Below are positions 17,165 to 25,799 of a stretch of 64,000 nt of DNA, piece after piece. Source of the DNA: Clostridium sp. C2-6-12 (lineage in GTDB: Bacteria > Bacillota > Clostridia > Clostridiales > Clostridiaceae); contig NZ_JAABNP010000020.1 of NCBI RefSeq assembly GCF_009928485.1, positions 1 to 64,000 on the forward strand, written 5' to 3'. Below the pieces are notes generated by a model. The model was not told the origin of the DNA. It ran no database searches and was given only the letters and a program-made list of their open reading frames with translations. The first letter of the stretch is position 1; each line of letters begins with the position of its first letter. Made by a program: the position numbers and the translations under genes.

Positions 17165-18205
17165 TTATTTCACAATAACTGCCGTTGGGATTGTTCTCTC
17201 TCCCATACTATTTGATGGTGTATTTATAATCTGTCCAGCATAATACATTGTTGTAGATTTTCCACCATCTAAATTAATTGCATTAATAGCTCCTAGTTTA
17301 TATAGTATTTCCTGTACTTCTTTATAGGTTGCGCCTAAACTTGTTAAACTTCGTCCATCAATAACCATAAGAATTATTGCACCATCTTTTCTTTGTCCAA
17401 TTGCTGTTCTCGGTGCTATCCCTCCATCTATTGTTATGTCCGACATCTTACCGTTCACTATAAGAGTAGGACCAAAGCTTAATGCTTCTTGAACTCCTAA
17501 TCCTTTAAGTTGATTTTCTGAATACTTTCCTACAATTAATTTTCCATCTTTAGTTATTCCAAATAAATCTGTTTTACTATTTTGATCCAAGCTATTCCAT
17601 ACCTTTTTGCCATTACTAACCACAATTCCATCTGGAAATGCTCCTGTTCCTGTCCACTCAACTGAGGATTTATCAATGAATGCGCCTCCATTAACGGCAG
17701 CAATAGCACCATTATTTTCAGCAATTTCAGATGTAGTTTCACCCTCCTTTTCTAATTTAGAGCTAATTCCTATTTTTACTCTTGTTGAATCCTTTATAAC
17801 AAGATAATATCCTTTATACTTTGGATTATCAGCTATATAATAAGGTTCTATAGAATCATCCTTAACCTCAGGAATTTTAACTTCATTAACATCAGTAGTT
17901 TCATCTCCAGATTCAAGCCCAGTTTTACCTATAATGCTTTCTATTTTTTCATTTGATAAAAAACAAGTAGCTAAATATTGGTTTTTCATTGAACCCATTG
18001 CAGCTCCAACATAATTTCTTTTAGCATTTTCAAATGGCCCATATAAAAGCAAAAATGGGAAGGTACATACAGTTATAATTAATTCAATTACTAAAAATGC
18101 TAGCACTGTTCTAATAGATACTTTATTGTTTTTTTGTCTTTTTCTTTTTTTTAACTTTCTTATGTGTATAGACTTTGTAGTCTTATTTTGGTGGTATTCA
18201 CTCAT
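17165..18205 (-). CDS. NAGPA-type phosphodiester glycosidase, membrane-anchored
   Basis: A basic cytoplasmic tail rich in Lys/Arg (residues 12-28) and one membrane span (about 30-55) precede an outside domain. Residues about 130-346 carry the NAGPA/DUF2233 fold: AAVNGGAFID, FGPTLIVNG, APRTAIGQRKDGAIILMVIDGR and the C-terminal NLDGGKSTTMYYAG. The family is named for an enzyme that removes GlcNAc from phosphodiester-linked sugars; bacterial members act on surface polymers. The start is set at 18205 because GGAGG lies five bases before that ATG; the ATG at 18217 overlaps the ribosome site. It is first in the run of exported products. Confidence 0.82.
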   Translation of the reverse strand: MSEYHQNKTTKSIHIRKLKKRKRQKNNKVSIRTVLAFLVIELIITVCTFPFLLLYGPFENAKRNYVGAAMGSMKNQYLATCFLSNEKIESIIGKTGLESGDETTDVNEVKIPEVKDDSIEPYYIADNPKYKGYYLVIKDSTRVKIGISSKLEKEGETTSEIAENNGAIAAVNGGAFIDKSSVEWTGTGAFPDGIVVSNGKKVWNSLDQNSKTDLFGITKDGKLIVGKYSENQLKGLGVQEALSFGPTLIVNGKMSDITIDGGIAPRTAIGQRKDGAIILMVIDGRSLTSLGATYKEVQEILYKLGAINAINLDGGKSTTMYYAGQIINTPSNSMGERTIPTAVIVK

Positions 18206-18319
18206 CTTATCCTCCATATAAAGAATAATAAAATATTTTCACAACTATAAGAATGATTTACAATTCATAACTTATGTTTTATTTATTCTCTCTATATATA
18301 TTACTTTTAAAATGTTTCA

Positions 18320-18356
18320 AAAGTTGCACAAGATGTTACAAACATGTTAACTTTAC
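18320..18356. promoter_or_regulatory. Possible response-regulator box overlapping the kinase stop codon
   Basis: On the plus strand GTTACAAACAT (18335-18345) is followed at 11 bases by GTTAACTTTACAT. Direct repeats at 11-bp spacing are typical OmpR/PhoB-family boxes. The site lies between the kinase gene and the NAGPA-type gene and overlaps the kinase stop. Similar boxes occur at 20572 and 55930-55960. Function is inferred. Confidence 0.45.
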
Positions 18357-19748
18357 ATCAATTATTACAATATTTTCCTGAATAGCTATTGTTATTTCTC
18401 CATTATGCTCATCTACAATAGACTTACAAATATATAATCCTAATCCATTACCTTCTTGGTCTTTAGCATTTTCTCCTCTTACAAATGGTTCAAAAGCTTT
18501 TTCTTCAAAATCTGAATTTATATTTTCACTTATATTAGCTATTGTCACTTTATAAAATCCATCACTTTTATGTCCATCAATCTCTATTTCTCCATATTCA
18601 ATGGAATACTTATAGGCATTTTCTAATAGATTTAATAATAAACTTTTTATCTCATCATATATTCCAGCAATAGTTCCTTCTTCAATATTTAACTTTACTT
18701 TTATGCTATTGTTGTTTCTAATTTTCATTTCTTCCGAAACTTCATTTAACATTTTTCCAATATTAAATTCAGTTTTTTCTCTGCTTAATATTTGACCTCT
18801 TGATACCTCTAATATACTTGATATCATGCTGTTTAATTTTGCACTTTCTCTTTCAATAGAATTTATTGCCTGCTTTCTAAATTTTTCATTGTTAAAATTT
18901 GTTTGTAAAAGTTCCGCATATCCAGATATAGAGGTTAAAGGAGTTTTTAGTTCATGAGTAATGTTGCAAAAAAAATCTCTTCTAGTTTTCTCCAAATGAT
19001 GAGTAACTTCTATTTGTTTTTTTATCTGTGTTCTCATTTTATTGTATTCATAAGCTAAATCACCAATTTCATCTTTATTATTATGCTCTAATACCTCATA
19101 TCCATAGTTACCATTTGAAATTTCCTTAACACCTTTTAATAAATTTTCTATGGGACGAGTTGATTTTCTCATTATTATATAAGTTAAAATTAAAATAATA
19201 AAAAATAAAATGCTCTCTACCAAAGTAAACAACAAATATATATTGTTATTATTAATAATAATATCTTTATAATCTCTAATAATTTCAACTATACCCACAC
19301 ATTCCTCATTTGAATATAGTGGGTATGCAAAATATCCCTTGTATTCATTATTTTCCTTGTTAAAATAAACATATGCTTTATTTTCCTTAGCCTTATTAAT
19401 ATGTTGATTTATACTTTTATTAACTTCGCCCTTTACACTTTGATATTGAAGCCCACCATTTTCATCATAAATACCTACCGTTGAATTATTACCTTCTGAT
19501 AAACTCATAGCTATTTTAGGACTATTACTTGCAAAAGTCTGCTTATCTAAAACTTTACTATTTATCCTGAAATATTGGTTAATAAAATCTGTTGAATTGT
19601 TTTGCTGCATTGTCATATCATTTTTTATAGTATTATTACTGCTATAATCTACTATGTTTTTTACAACTATATTTAAAGCTACTCCTCCTAAAATTAATAA
19701 AATTCCAATTCTTATAGCTATCTTAGTTCTTAATTTTCTATTTTTCAT
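18336..19748 (-). CDS. Sensor histidine kinase
   Basis: Membrane kinase of the OmpR-partner type. Transmembrane helix 1 (about residues 12-32), an extracytoplasmic segment of about 135 residues, then helix 2 (about 170-192) and a HAMP linker (RPIENLLKGVKEISNGNYGYEV). The dimerisation/phosphoacceptor helix is FFCNITHELKTPLTSISGYAELL; the ATPase domain has LLNLLENAYKYS (N box) and GNGLGLYICKSI (G box). The gene overlaps the response regulator by 11 bases, so they are translationally coupled. The signal is unknown; genes for exported products follow directly. Confidence 0.92.
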   Translation of the reverse strand: MKNRKLRTKIAIRIGILLILGGVALNIVVKNIVDYSSNNTIKNDMTMQQNNSTDFINQYFRINSKVLDKQTFASNSPKIAMSLSEGNNSTVGIYDENGGLQYQSVKGEVNKSINQHINKAKENKAYVYFNKENNEYKGYFAYPLYSNEECVGIVEIIRDYKDIIINNNNIYLLFTLVESILFFIILILTYIIMRKSTRPIENLLKGVKEISNGNYGYEVLEHNNKDEIGDLAYEYNKMRTQIKKQIEVTHHLEKTRRDFFCNITHELKTPLTSISGYAELLQTNFNNEKFRKQAINSIERESAKLNSMISSILEVSRGQILSREKTEFNIGKMLNEVSEEMKIRNNNSIKVKLNIEEGTIAGIYDEIKSLLLNLLENAYKYSIEYGEIEIDGHKSDGFYKVTIANISENINSDFEEKAFEPFVRGENAKDQEGNGLGLYICKSIVDEHNGEITIAIQENIVIIDVKLTCL

Positions 19749-20436
19749 ATAGCTGCCTCATCTTATATCCAACACCAAAAACTGTTTCTATATATTTATT
19801 TTCTCCATCTTCAATCTTTGCTCTTAACCTTCTAACATGTACATCTACTGTTCTAAGCTCTCCAAAATAATCGTAACTCCATATTTTATCTAAAAGCTCT
19901 TCTCTCGAAAATACTTTTCCTCTATTGGTTGATAATAAGTAAAGCAATTCATATTCTTTTGGTCTTAAACTTATTTCAGTTCCTCTTTTAATAACAATTC
20001 TACCCTCTTCATCTAAATATGTTTCTTTTCCTACTTCTATTAAATTCTTTTCTTTTTCTATCTTTACTGATTTTTCTACCCTTTGAAGGGACTTATTAAC
20101 CCTAGCTATTACTTCTTTTATATGAAAAGGCTTAGTAATATAATCATCCGCACCTATTTCTAACCCCAATACCTTGTCCACAATATCATTTTTAGCAGTG
20201 ACCATGATTATTGGAATATCTCTTTCCTGTTGTATTTTCTTACATACTTCAAATCCATTTATATCAGGTAACATCAAATCTAAAAGTACTAAATCAGGCT
20301 CAAACTCACTATTTTTCTTTAAAGAATCTATCCCATTTTTACTAATCTCAACTGTAAAACCTTCCATTTCAAGAGCAAATGTAAGCATTTCTCTTATACT
20401 AGTATCATCCTCTACAATTAAAATCTTATTCCCCAT
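19738..20436 (-). CDS. OmpR-family response regulator
   Basis: The receiver domain (residues 1-118) has IVEDD near the start, phospho-acceptor Asp in LVLLDLMLPDINGFE, and a conserved Lys in YITKPFHIKEV. The winged-helix DNA-binding domain (about 135-230) has ISLRPKEYELLYLLSTNRGKVFSREELLDKIW and RTVDVHVRRLRAKIE. The start is set at ATG 20436 with AGAGGA four bases upstream; the longer frame would need TTG 20457. It pairs with the overlapping kinase gene. A possible binding box lies about 150 bases upstream. Confidence 0.93.
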   Translation of the reverse strand: MGNKILIVEDDTSIREMLTFALEMEGFTVEISKNGIDSLKKNSEFEPDLVLLDLMLPDINGFEVCKKIQQERDIPIIMVTAKNDIVDKVLGLEIGADDYITKPFHIKEVIARVNKSLQRVEKSVKIEKEKNLIEVGKETYLDEEGRIVIKRGTEISLRPKEYELLYLLSTNRGKVFSREELLDKIWSYDYFGELRTVDVHVRRLRAKIEDGENKYIETVFGVGYKMRQLYEK

Positions 20437-20571
20437 ATTGTCCTCTTGTATACTCAAGCTTTAGTTAAACTCAATATACTTTTCCTTTCATAATATTTAC
20501 ACTATAATTTATATCCTAAACTAGATTTTTTCAACTCATATAATATTTCATATTACCATTCTACCATTTAT

Positions 20572-20598
20572 TTGTTACATAAGTGTTTCCTTACATAA
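20572..20598. promoter_or_regulatory. Possible response-regulator box upstream of the regulator gene
   Basis: GTTACATAAGT is followed at exactly 11 bases by GTTTCCTTACAT on the plus strand, matching the boxes at 18335 and 55930-55960 in base content and spacing. It would serve autoregulation of this two-component operon. Inferred. Confidence 0.4.
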
Positions 20599-20664
20599 AA
20601 GTTATTATATTCATAAATATAATTTTGCATTTGATAATAAAATAATTTACTTAAATAAAAATAA

Positions 20665-20719
20665 AAGCATGCTTGAAACAGAAATTACTTTTAGTAAAAT
20701 CATAGTTTCAAACATGCTT
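20665..20719 (-). terminator. Intrinsic terminator of tyrS
   Basis: AAGCATGTTTGAAACT pairs with the GTTTCAAGCATGCTT end on the minus strand, followed by TTATTTTTATTT. It lies directly after the tyrS stop. Confidence 0.85.
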
Positions 20720-20730
20720 ATGTTTTTAAA

Positions 20731-21951
20731 TTACTTAACTTCTATTCTATTATAATTTTTCTTACCTCTTTTAATTAACACTGCACCATCTTGGAAATCT
20801 TCTTCATTTAAAGTTCTATTTACATCTTCAACTTTAACTCCATTAATAGTAAGACCACCTTGTTCTATTAATCTTCTACCTTCTTTTTTAGATGGTAAAA
20901 TCTTAGTAGATGCCATTATATCCATTATTGGTAATCCAATTTCTTCTTTAGTTATTGTTACTGTTGGGACATTGGACATATCAGCACCACCTGCAAATAA
21001 AGCGGCTGCTGCTTCTTCTGCTTTCTTAGCTTCTTCTTCACCATGAACAAGCTTAGTTATTTCAAATGCTAGTACTTTCTTAGCTGTGTTTATTTCTGAA
21101 CCTTCTAAACTTCCTAACCTTCTTACTTCCTCCATTGGTACAAAAGTTAATAATGCTAAACATTTTTGAACATCTGCATCATCAACATTTCTCCAATATT
21201 GATAGAAATCATATGGAGAAGTTTTTTCCGGATCAAGCCATAATGCTCCACCAACAGTTTTACCCATCTTTTGACCTTGGCTGTTAGTAAGTAAAGTACA
21301 AGTCATAGCCATAGCTGCACCTTGAGCTTTTCTTCTTACTAGTTCAACTCCAGCAATCATATTAGACCATTGGTCATCTCCACCAAGCTGCATTTTACAA
21401 TTATACTTTTGGTTTAATTCATAGAAATCATAACCTTGCATTAGCATATAGTTAAATTCTAAGAAAGATAATCCCTTTTCTAATCTTTGTTTAAAACATT
21501 CAGCTGAAAGCATTCTATTTACGGAGAAATGAACTCCTACTTCTCTTAAGAAATCAACATAATTAAGATTTAATAACCAATCTGCATTGTTTGCAAGTAT
21601 TGCCTTACCATCTGAAAAGTCTATAAATTTCTCCATTTGTTTCTTAATAGATGCAACATTATGTTCAATGTCTTCCTTTGTAAGCATCTTTCTCATATCA
21701 GTCTTACCACTTGGATCTCCAACCATAGCTGTTCCACCACCAATTAAAGCTATTGGTCTGTGTCCTGCTCTTTGCATATGAGCCATAAACATCATAGCTA
21801 TAAAATGTCCTACATGTAAACTATCTGCTGTTGGATCAAATCCTATGTAAAAAGTTATTTTTTCATTTTCTAATAACTTTCTTGTTTCTTCTTCATGAGT
21901 AAATTGTTTTATGTATCCTCTTTCTAATAGCTCATCTAATACGTTTGCCAT
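20731..21951 (-). CDS. tyrS: Tyrosyl-tRNA synthetase
   Basis: Class I synthetase charging tRNA-Tyr. The HIGH-type motif is [12 protein letters not shown] near residue 45. Tyrosine-site residues are in the [26 protein letters not shown] region, and the KMSKS-type loop is [12 protein letters not shown]. The C-terminal S4-like RNA-binding domain ([21 protein letters not shown]) follows. Start ATG 21951 is chosen for AGGAGG just upstream and gives 406 residues, the normal TyrS length; the frame is open 14 codons further. No T-box leader is seen in the about 140-base upstream gap, unlike many clostridial synthetase genes. Confidence 0.97.
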   Translation of the reverse strand: MANVLDELLERGYIKQFTHEEETRKLLENEKITFYIGFDPTADSLHVGHFIAMMFMAHMQRAGHRPIALIGGGTAMVGDPSGKTDMRKMLTKEDIEHNVASIKKQMEKFIDFSDGKAILANNADWLLNLNYVDFLREVGVHFSVNRMLSAECFKQRLEKGLSFLEFNYMLMQGYDFYELNQKYNCKMQLGGDDQWSNMIAGVELVRRKAQGAAMAMTCTLLTNSQGQKMGKTVGGALWLDPEKTSPYDFYQYWRNVDDADVQKCLALLTFVPMEEVRRLGSLEGSEINTAKKVLAFEITKLVHGEEEAKKAEEAAAALFAGGADMSNVPTVTITKEEIGLPIMDIMASTKILPSKKEGRRLIEQGGLTINGVKVEDVNRTLNEEDFQDGAVLIKRGKKNYNRIEVK

Positions 21952-22092
21952 TATAGTCCCTCCTAAAAATCTTCTTAAATAAAAATTTATCATAACAGAT
22001 ATAAAAAATAACTCTGTATAAAAGCTTCCATTATTTAAATCACTTATTATAGTATATCCTCAACCTTAGCTTTTGGCAACAAGGTAAAGCGG

Positions 22093-23241
22093 TTAAGTAA
22101 ATAAAGCTCCTGGTAATATTACTTTAAAGCTATGCTCAATTCTAGAATTGATAAATCTAACTCTTCTTTTCCCCTTGAAAGAATTTTTAATAATTCCTAA
22201 TCCTCTTCCACTAGATAAAAATCTTTTTTTATCATCTAAAGAAATTAATTTTTCATAAAGCCAAATATTTCTTTTGTTGTAATTAATACGTTCACCTTTA
22301 ATATTTTCACCTATAAATTCACCTGGACTTGTAATTATAATATCATCTATATCAATGACTACCTCTATTACCTTATTTAAATCAAAATATTCTCTATATA
22401 AAACTGCATTTTTTATTGCTTCATTTATTGCTTGTGCTGGATATTCCTTAGGTAAAATATTTTTTATCACTTCTTCTGCCTCATCAATCATAGACAAAAG
22501 ATTTCCTTGAACTATATGTAATTCTCCATTTTTATGATTTAATTTATTAATAATTTTTATCATATTATTAGGAATATATATATAATTTTGATCTGAAAAT
22601 ACAAGTAGTCCTCCATAAGTACATTTAAGAGATGTGCCATCCCTATGCTCAAAAGTTATGCCTGTGCTAAGCAATAAAAACTTTCTATTTTCTTCATTAA
22701 TATCTATTCCCTTTTTATTAAAATATTTATTAACCAACTCCATGTTTAGCATACTAATTTCACTTCTTATTAATGGGCAGGTTTCAATTGTCAAGCTTAG
22801 ATTTTCTTCAAATAAAGCGATTAATTCCTGCTTCCTCATTACATCTGTAGTTGAACCTCTTCTAATATAAAAAGCTCCATTTTCTCTTACCTGATAAGGC
22901 TTCTGATATCCATCATAAATAGATATAACTCCTATTTTCTTATTTTGGTAATCAACAAAATCTACTTCAATTGGAATTGGCGGCTCACATCTTGTTGAAA
23001 TTATTTGTTGTATCTGTTCTTCACAAAACATATCGTCTTCTTGTATTCCTATAATTTCTTTAGTCTTATCTTGAATTCCAACAATTATATATCCTCTTCC
23101 ACCATTTGAATTAGCTATAGCACATATATCCTTAGTTAATTCTTTCTTTCCTGTTTCATTATAAAGTTCTAGTCTTAATTTAAAATCTAATTTTATGCCT
23201 TCCTGTTTCTTTATCAAAACTGATAACTTTTTACTATCCAT
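22093..23241 (-). CDS. Schlafen/AlbA_2-domain ATP-binding-type regulator
   Basis: Residues about 1-125 form an AlbA_2 (divergent AAA_4/Schlafen) domain: GIKLDFKLRLELYNETGKKELTKDICAIANSNGGRGYIIVGIQD, with the PPIPIEVDF strand and FYIRRGSTTDVM after it. The C-terminal half carries EAIKNAVLYREYFDLNKVIEVVIDIDDIIITSPGEF, the GHKL-like part typical of this family of putative DNA-binding ATPases. Start 23241 is preferred because GGGTGTGT precedes that ATG; the earlier start has no ribosome site. It stands between tyrS and a cyclase gene; its target is unknown. Confidence 0.8.
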   Translation of the reverse strand: MDSKKLSVLIKKQEGIKLDFKLRLELYNETGKKELTKDICAIANSNGGRGYIIVGIQDKTKEIIGIQEDDMFCEEQIQQIISTRCEPPIPIEVDFVDYQNKKIGVISIYDGYQKPYQVRENGAFYIRRGSTTDVMRKQELIALFEENLSLTIETCPLIRSEISMLNMELVNKYFNKKGIDINEENRKFLLLSTGITFEHRDGTSLKCTYGGLLVFSDQNYIYIPNNMIKIINKLNHKNGELHIVQGNLLSMIDEAEEVIKNILPKEYPAQAINEAIKNAVLYREYFDLNKVIEVVIDIDDIIITSPGEFIGENIKGERINYNKRNIWLYEKLISLDDKKRFLSSGRGLGIIKNSFKGKRRVRFINSRIEHSFKVILPGALFT

Positions 23242-23290
23242 AACTACACACCCACTTATCAATAATAAAGAAGAAATATACACGTCTAAT

Positions 23291-23329
23291 TAAAAAAGCA
23301 CTCTTATTAAATATAATAAGCTTGCTTTA
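23291..23329 (-). terminator. Intrinsic terminator of the cyclase gene
   Basis: AAGCAAGCTTATTA and AATAAGAGTGCTT pair on the minus strand and are followed by TTTTTTAATT, just after the stop of the GGDEF gene. Confidence 0.8.
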
Positions 23330-23340
23330 TAATCATATTA

Positions 23341-24423
23341 TTATATTTTAAATATATGCCCACTTAAAACTCTATTTTTCCCACTTTTCTTAGATTTATA
23401 TAATAAATCATCTGCTTTATTAATGAGTTCACTAATATCTGTACCATTTAGCGGGAAAAATGAAATTCCAAAACTAGCCGTCACTGATTTATTTTGTCCC
23501 TCAAAGCCTACCTTACTCTTCTCTAAATTTCGTCTTATTATTTCAATTTTATTATATACACTATCTTCTGTTGTAAAATCTGTAATGTATAAAATAAATT
23601 CTTCTCCACCATACCTTGCTAAAATATCTTTTGAATCTATACCGCTTGCTACAACTTTTGCTGTATTTATTAATATTTTATCTCCAAACTGATGACCATA
23701 TGTATCGTTAATCTTTTTAAAATCATCAATATCAATCATTGCTATTGCAAATTTATTGCCACTTTCTTTTTTTATATTCTTCTCTAAAAACTCAAAAAAA
23801 TACTTTCTATTGTATATTCCTAATAAAGAGTCTCTTTGATTTATTTTCTCTAATTCTTTATATAATAAAGAATTTTCTATTGCTATAGCAATTTGATTTG
23901 CAATTGAGCGTAGAAATACTTTCATTTCTGTGTTCAAAAATTTGTAAAGATTATGTTCCACAACTATATATCCAATAAATTTATCTCTTAATTTTATTGG
24001 CGACCCCATAATCGAGTGTATATTGATTTTATGCTTTTCATTTCTTTTTATTGGCGATTCTGAATTAATTAAGAATTCATCGCCACTATTTATATTTGCA
24101 AGTTGATCAGAAGTAAAATTTATCTCTTCTTCTTCAATATTGCTGGCCTTAATTTTCAATTCTCCATCCTCAATTAAAAAGATTGTCGAATAAGTAACTC
24201 CTAGTATTCCAATGATCATATCATTAATCATAGACATTAAATTATCACTACTAAAAAAAGTATTTATATATTTGCTAACTTCTATTATATTAGACAAAGA
24301 ATCTATACTCTTTTCTAATTTCATATTTTTTATGTTCATTTCTTGTCTATGCTGTTCAGTAAATCTCTGATAATTTTCAAATTCTGTTTTTAAAGAATAA
24401 TATAGTTTCTCATAATCCTGCAT
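23341..24423 (-). CDS. GAF-GGDEF diguanylate cyclase
   Basis: A coiled N-terminus (residues about 1-50) leads to a GAF domain (about 50-190: STIFLIEDGELKIKAS, MGSPIKLRDKFIGYIVVEH) and a GGDEF domain (about 200-360). The active site reads RYGGEEF, an active-type GGEEF, with metal/GTP residues at IDIDDFKKINDTYGHQFGD. Product is cyclic di-GMP. The position of the inhibitory RxxD site five residues before GGEEF reads DSKD, so classical feedback inhibition is probably lost. It is a cytoplasmic single gene with its own terminator. Confidence 0.92.
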   Translation of the reverse strand: MQDYEKLYYSLKTEFENYQRFTEQHRQEMNIKNMKLEKSIDSLSNIIEVSKYINTFFSSDNLMSMINDMIIGILGVTYSTIFLIEDGELKIKASNIEEEEINFTSDQLANINSGDEFLINSESPIKRNEKHKINIHSIMGSPIKLRDKFIGYIVVEHNLYKFLNTEMKVFLRSIANQIAIAIENSLLYKELEKINQRDSLLGIYNRKYFFEFLEKNIKKESGNKFAIAMIDIDDFKKINDTYGHQFGDKILINTAKVVASGIDSKDILARYGGEEFILYITDFTTEDSVYNKIEIIRRNLEKSKVGFEGQNKSVTASFGISFFPLNGTDISELINKADDLLYKSKKSGKNRVLSGHIFKI

Positions 24424-24664
24424 TTATTTGCACCATCCTCTAACCATAAACACTTCATGATTATTTAACAACTCTTCCTTACCAATGTTTTATACTTGTT
24501 ACTATTATACTATAATTACTAATATAATTGAATAAAATTATAATATGCTATTAAAAATAATTTTTATTTGAACATCCCAGTTTCCCAATGTCTATTATAA
24601 ATTCTATGAATTTGCAAAATATATTTAGGATAAACTATATAAAATGTAATAAGGAGATGAAGTA

Positions 24665-24823
24665 ATGAAATTCTTACAATTAATTATGAGTATATTTATA
24701 TTCTTATGTATTTGCTTATTGTTCATTAAATTCACCAATTCGCTATTAAACATAATATTATTAATTTCACTGGTTGTATTCCTTACTAAATTATTAATTC
24801 AAAAATATACAAATCATTATTAG
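24665..24823 (+). CDS. Small two-span membrane protein (52 aa), unknown
   Basis: ATG 24665 has AAGGAGATGA seven bases upstream and opens 52 codons ending in TAG at 24823. Two hydrophobic segments (about residues 4-22 and 26-45) leave a short polar tail, IQKYTNHY. A promoter with TTGCAA (24612-24617), an 18-base spacer and TATATA (24636-24641) lies in front, and a hairpin follows. It is the only plus-strand gene between the cyclase and galU. I do not recognise a family. Confidence 0.65.
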   Translation: MKFLQLIMSIFIFLCICLLFIKFTNSLLNIILLISLVVFLTKLLIQKYTNHY

Positions 24824-24851
24824 TCTATGCAATTTTATTCTACAAACTAAT

Positions 24852-24885
24852 GAATCCTAAAAATTTTTATATTCTTTTAGGATTC
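24852..24885. terminator. Hairpin between the small membrane gene and galU
   Basis: GAATCCTAAAA (24852-24862) and TTTTAGGATTC (24875-24885) form a perfect 11-bp stem around a 12-base AT loop. A T-rich stretch follows on the plus strand only after nine bases, so termination efficiency is uncertain. It separates two convergent genes. Confidence 0.65.
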
Positions 24886-24901
24886 ACTTAATGCTTTTTT
24901 A

Positions 24902-25771
24902 TTATTTTTCCCAAGGTTTAGTATTTAAATATTCTATAAACTCTTTTTTCAATTCTTCTTTCTTTAAAGCAAATTCTATAGTTGCTTCTAAAAATCCAAG
25001 TTTATCTCCCACATCATATCTTTTGCCTTCAAAATTATATGCATACATAGCTTCTTTACTTATCAAAGTCTTTAATGCATCAGTTAATTGAATTTCTCCA
25101 CCTTTTCCTGGTTTAGTATTACCTAGTATATTAAATATTTCTGGTGTTATAATGTATCTTCCAAGTATAGCAACATTGCTAGGTGCTTCTTCTATTGAAG
25201 GCTTTTCTACTAAATCCTTAACCTTGTAAACTCTATCTTCAATATGGATCCCATCTACTATTCCATATTTTGAAACATTTTCTTTTGTTACAGTTTGAAC
25301 TCCTAAAATAGTAGTTTTATATTCACTATAACAATCTATTAATTGTTTCAAACAAGGAGTCTCACTATCAACTACATCATCACCTAATAAAACTGCAAAA
25401 GGTTCATTTCCAACAAAAGTTTTTGCGCAATAAATAGCATGACCTAACCCTTTAGGTTCTTTTTGTCTTATGTAGTGTATATCAACCATTCCCGAAATAT
25501 CTCTAACTAATTCAAGAAGTTCCGATTTTCCTGCTTTCTCCAGCTCTAATTCTAATTCTATTGATTTATCGAAATGATCTTCTATACATTTTTTATTTCT
25601 ACCTGTGATAATGAGAATTTCTTCTATTCCTGAAGCAATTGCCTCCTCTATTATATATTGAATTGTTGGCTTATCAACTATTGGAAGCATTTCCTTTGGT
25701 TGTGCTTTGGTTGCTGGTAAAAATCTTGTTCCGAGACCTGCTGCTGGTATAATTGCCTTTTTAACTTTCAT
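24902..25771 (-). CDS. galU: UTP-glucose-1-phosphate uridylyltransferase
   Basis: Makes UDP-glucose from glucose-1-phosphate and UTP. The nucleotidyltransferase signature is at the N-terminus (GLGTRFLPATKAQPKEMLP, residues 12-30), followed by IQYIIEEAIASGIEEILIITGR, the metal region AVLLGDDVVDSETPCL and the catalytic-lysine segment VKDLVEKPSIEEAPSN. Length 289 aa is normal. It is the last gene of the minus-strand polysaccharide run and provides substrate for GalE at the top of the same run. Confidence 0.96.
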   Translation of the reverse strand: MKVKKAIIPAAGLGTRFLPATKAQPKEMLPIVDKPTIQYIIEEAIASGIEEILIITGRNKKCIEDHFDKSIELELELEKAGKSELLELVRDISGMVDIHYIRQKEPKGLGHAIYCAKTFVGNEPFAVLLGDDVVDSETPCLKQLIDCYSEYKTTILGVQTVTKENVSKYGIVDGIHIEDRVYKVKDLVEKPSIEEAPSNVAILGRYIITPEIFNILGNTKPGKGGEIQLTDALKTLISKEAMYAYNFEGKRYDVGDKLGFLEATIEFALKKEELKKEFIEYLNTKPWEK

Positions 25772-25799
25772 GACATGTCATCCTTTCACTTTAAAGATT

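Noticed and set aside
21952..22092. Possible T-box riboswitch upstream of tyrS
   Set aside because: The gap is only about 140 bases and lacks the T-box consensus and a terminator/antiterminator pair.
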